Shown: in pieces, positions 62,403-64,000 of the stretch
Layout of the letters: every line of letters starts with the position of its first letter
Position numbering within the stretch: position 1 is the stretch's first letter
DNA from: Membranipora membranacea
Taxonomy: Eukaryota > Bryozoa > Gymnolaemata > Cheilostomatida > Membraniporidae
NCBI GenBank assembly: GCA_914767715.1
Contig: OU612070.1
Coordinates: 22,494,025 to 22,558,024 of the forward strand
DNA: 64,000 nucleotides
Reading direction: 5' to 3'
Program-made: the position numbers and the translations under genes
The notes under the pieces: generated by a model
Database searches by the model: none
The model's input: only the letters and a program-made list of their open reading frames with translations
Told to the model about the DNA's origin: nothing

Positions 62403-64000
62403 TATTCTATCGAGGTATTTTGCCAGAAATTGACAAAAATCGATAGGTACGGTCCTGGGGAAATAGCCAATAATTGGGCGGAATTCCTTACTCGCTTAGA
62501 AACGCTTGAAACTCTGTTTTGAAGTTTGCAATGGCGTCCCTATATCTCATATAAATAATTAGCTCCCTCTGACGATGCGTTTTCTATCGAGGTCTTTTGT
62601 TAGAAATTGACAAAAATCGATAGGTACGGTCCTGGGGAAATTAGCCAGTAATTAGGCGGAATTCCTTACTCGCTTAGAAACGCTTGAAACTCTGTCTTGA
62701 GGTTCGCAATGACGTCCCTATGTCTTATATAAACTATTAGCTCCCTGTGACGTTGCGTATTCTATCGAGGTATTTTGCCAGAAATTGTCAAAAATCGATA
62801 GGTACGGTCCTGGGGAAATTAGCCAATAATTGGGCGGAATTCCTTACTCGCTTAGAAACGCTTGAAACTCTGTTTTGAAGATCGCAATCGTCTCCCTATA
62901 TCTCATATAAAATATTAGCTCCCTGTGACGTTGCGTATTCTATCGGGGTAATTTGCCAGAAATTGACAAAAATCGATAGGTGCGGTCCTGGGGAAATAAG
63001 CCAATAATTGTGCGGAATTCCTTACTCGCTTAGAAACGCTTGAAACTCTGTTTTGAAGTTCGCCATGACGTCCCTATGTCTCATATAAAATATTAGCTCC
63101 TGTGACGTTGCGTATTCTGTCGAGGTATTTTGCCTGAAATTGACAAAATTCGATAGGTACGGTCCTGGGGAAATTAGCCAGTAATTGGGCGGAATTCCTC
63201 ACTCGCTTAGGAACGCTTGAAACTCTGTTTTGAAGTTCGCAATGACGTCCCTATATCTCATATAAAATATTAGCTCCCTGTGACGTTGCGTATTCTATCG
63301 AGGCCTTTTGTTAGAAATTGACAAAAATCGATAGGTACGGTCCTTGGGAAATTAGCCAATAATTGGGCGGAATTCCTTACTCGCTTAGAAACGCTTGAAA
63401 CTCTGTTTTGAAGTTCGCAATGACGTCCCTATATCTCATATAAAATATTAGCTCCCTGTGACGTTGCGTATTCTATGGAGGTATTTTGCCAGAAATTGAC
63501 AAAAATTGATAGGTACGGTCCTGGGGAAATTAGCCAATAATTGTGCGGAATTCGTTACTCGCTTAGAAACGCTTGAAACTCTGTTTTGAGGTTCGCAATG
63601 ACGTCCCTATATCGCATATAAATTATTAGCTCCCTGTAACGATGCGTATTCTATCGAGGTATTTTGCCACAAATTGACATAAATCGTAAGGTACGGTCCT
63701 GGGGAAAATAGCCAATAATTGGGCGGAATTCCTTACTCGCTTAGAAACGCTTGAAACTCTGTTTTGAGGTTCGCAATGACCTCCCTATATCTAATATAAA
63801 ATATTAGCTCCCTGTGACGTTGCGTATTCTATTGAGGTATTTTGCCAGAAATTGACAAAAATCGATAGGTACGGTCCTGGGGAAATTAGCCAATAATTGG
63901 GCGGAATTCCTTACTCGCTAAGAAACGCTTGAAACTCTGTTTTGAAGTTCGCAATGACGTCCCTATATCTCATATAAAATATTAGCTCCCTGTGACGTTG
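62403..64000 (+). repeat. 177-bp monomer and partial block D4 at window end
   Basis: 62403 is another 177-bp monomer (GGGGAAATAGCC at 62457). The order then runs 62580 GTTAG type, 62758 TTGTCAAAAATC type, 62936 TCTATCGGGG type (177 bp, private deletion TAGCTCCTGTG near 63095), 63113 TCTGTCGAGG type, 63291 GAGGCCTTTTGTTAG type, 63469 TTGTGCGGAATTCGTTAC type, 63647 CCACAAATTG type and 63825. The CCACAAATTG marker at 63667 is 1778 bp after D3's, 10 monomers minus the two lost bases. The array is still running at 64000. Confidence 0.83.

Larger units (their letters stand above)
1..64000 (+). repeat. 178-bp tandem satellite array (whole window)
   Basis: About 358 monomers lie head to tail, all in the same orientation; I saw no inverted monomer and no foreign insertion. 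Successive copies of the landmark TATTCTATCGAGG start at 1, 179, 357, 535 and so on, a step of exactly 178. By hand count the consensus monomer has 35 C and 37 G (40% GC) and 10 CpG sites. Most copies carry one GAATTC, one ATCGAT and one GACGTC, so EcoRI, ClaI or AatII would cut most of the array into a 178-bp ladder. A long homogeneous array of nucleosome-sized monomers is typical of centromeric or heterochromatic satellites in eukaryotes. I do not recognise the family, and the centromeric role is inferred from form only. The array continues past both window ends. Confidence 0.97.

Noticed and set aside
62403-62457. Transposon insertion or target-site duplication at the 177-bp monomers
   Set aside because: The change is a simple one-base loss (AAATTAGCC to AAATAGCC) with continuous satellite sequence on both sides.
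1-64000. CRISPR array
   Set aside because: Repeats are directly adjacent 178-bp monomers with no unique spacers; the length and uniform homology do not fit CRISPR.
1-64000. Match to the Arabidopsis 178-bp centromere repeat, because of equal length
   Set aside because: The monomer sequence does not resemble what I know of that repeat; shared length alone reflects nucleosome-scale periodicity common to many satellites.

Overview
The whole window is one tandem satellite DNA array. It consists of about 358 head-to-tail copies of a 178-bp monomer, all in the same orientation, interrupted only by a 200-base run of N (14907-15106). I found no protein-coding gene, RNA gene, transposon, CRISPR array or unique sequence. 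An array this long and this homogeneous, with nested higher-order repeats (HORs) and a nucleosome-sized monomer of about 40% GC, points to a eukaryotic centromere or another constitutive heterochromatin block. I do not recognise the monomer as a named family. A plant or an invertebrate is plausible, but the sequence alone does not settle the organism. The array runs off both ends of the window.

Layout. Positions 1-14906 hold HOR family A, a composite unit of 23-25 monomers (4094 and 4450 bp in the two best copies) followed by shortened or recombined copies. Positions 14907-15106 are an assembly gap whose length does not fit the 178-bp phase. Positions 15107-64000 hold HOR family B, built from the same basic monomer but with other variant combinations. 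Within B: an insertion-rich stretch at a probable contig end (15107-16665); mixed monomers with 6-mer and dimer duplications (16666-23251); a 9-monomer unit of 1601 bp (23608 onward, recurring at 35354, 36955, 41226, 42827, 44428, 49233, 50834 and 54037); four 6-monomer units of 1068 bp (26632-30903); a roughly 33-monomer block present three times (from about 31680, 37552 and 46150); an 18-monomer unit of 3203 bp (50834 and 54037); a 5-monomer 890-bp duplication (57240-59019); and divergent monomers in related blocks from 52079, 55282, 61157 and 62936.

How it works as a whole. No genes cooperate here. The array records repeated unequal exchange and block duplication. Rare 1-bp indels and private substitutions are copied along with whole blocks and act as lineage tags. 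Two monomer types keep the same order in A and B, which suggests the families descend from a common older array. Recurrent short open frames on the minus strand come from variants that remove one stop codon and are not genes. Each monomer also carries small palindromes and an inverted repeat. They are described as sequence facts; any role in centromere identity or satellite transcription is inference. Monomer counts, offsets and base composition were worked out by hand from the printed coordinates.
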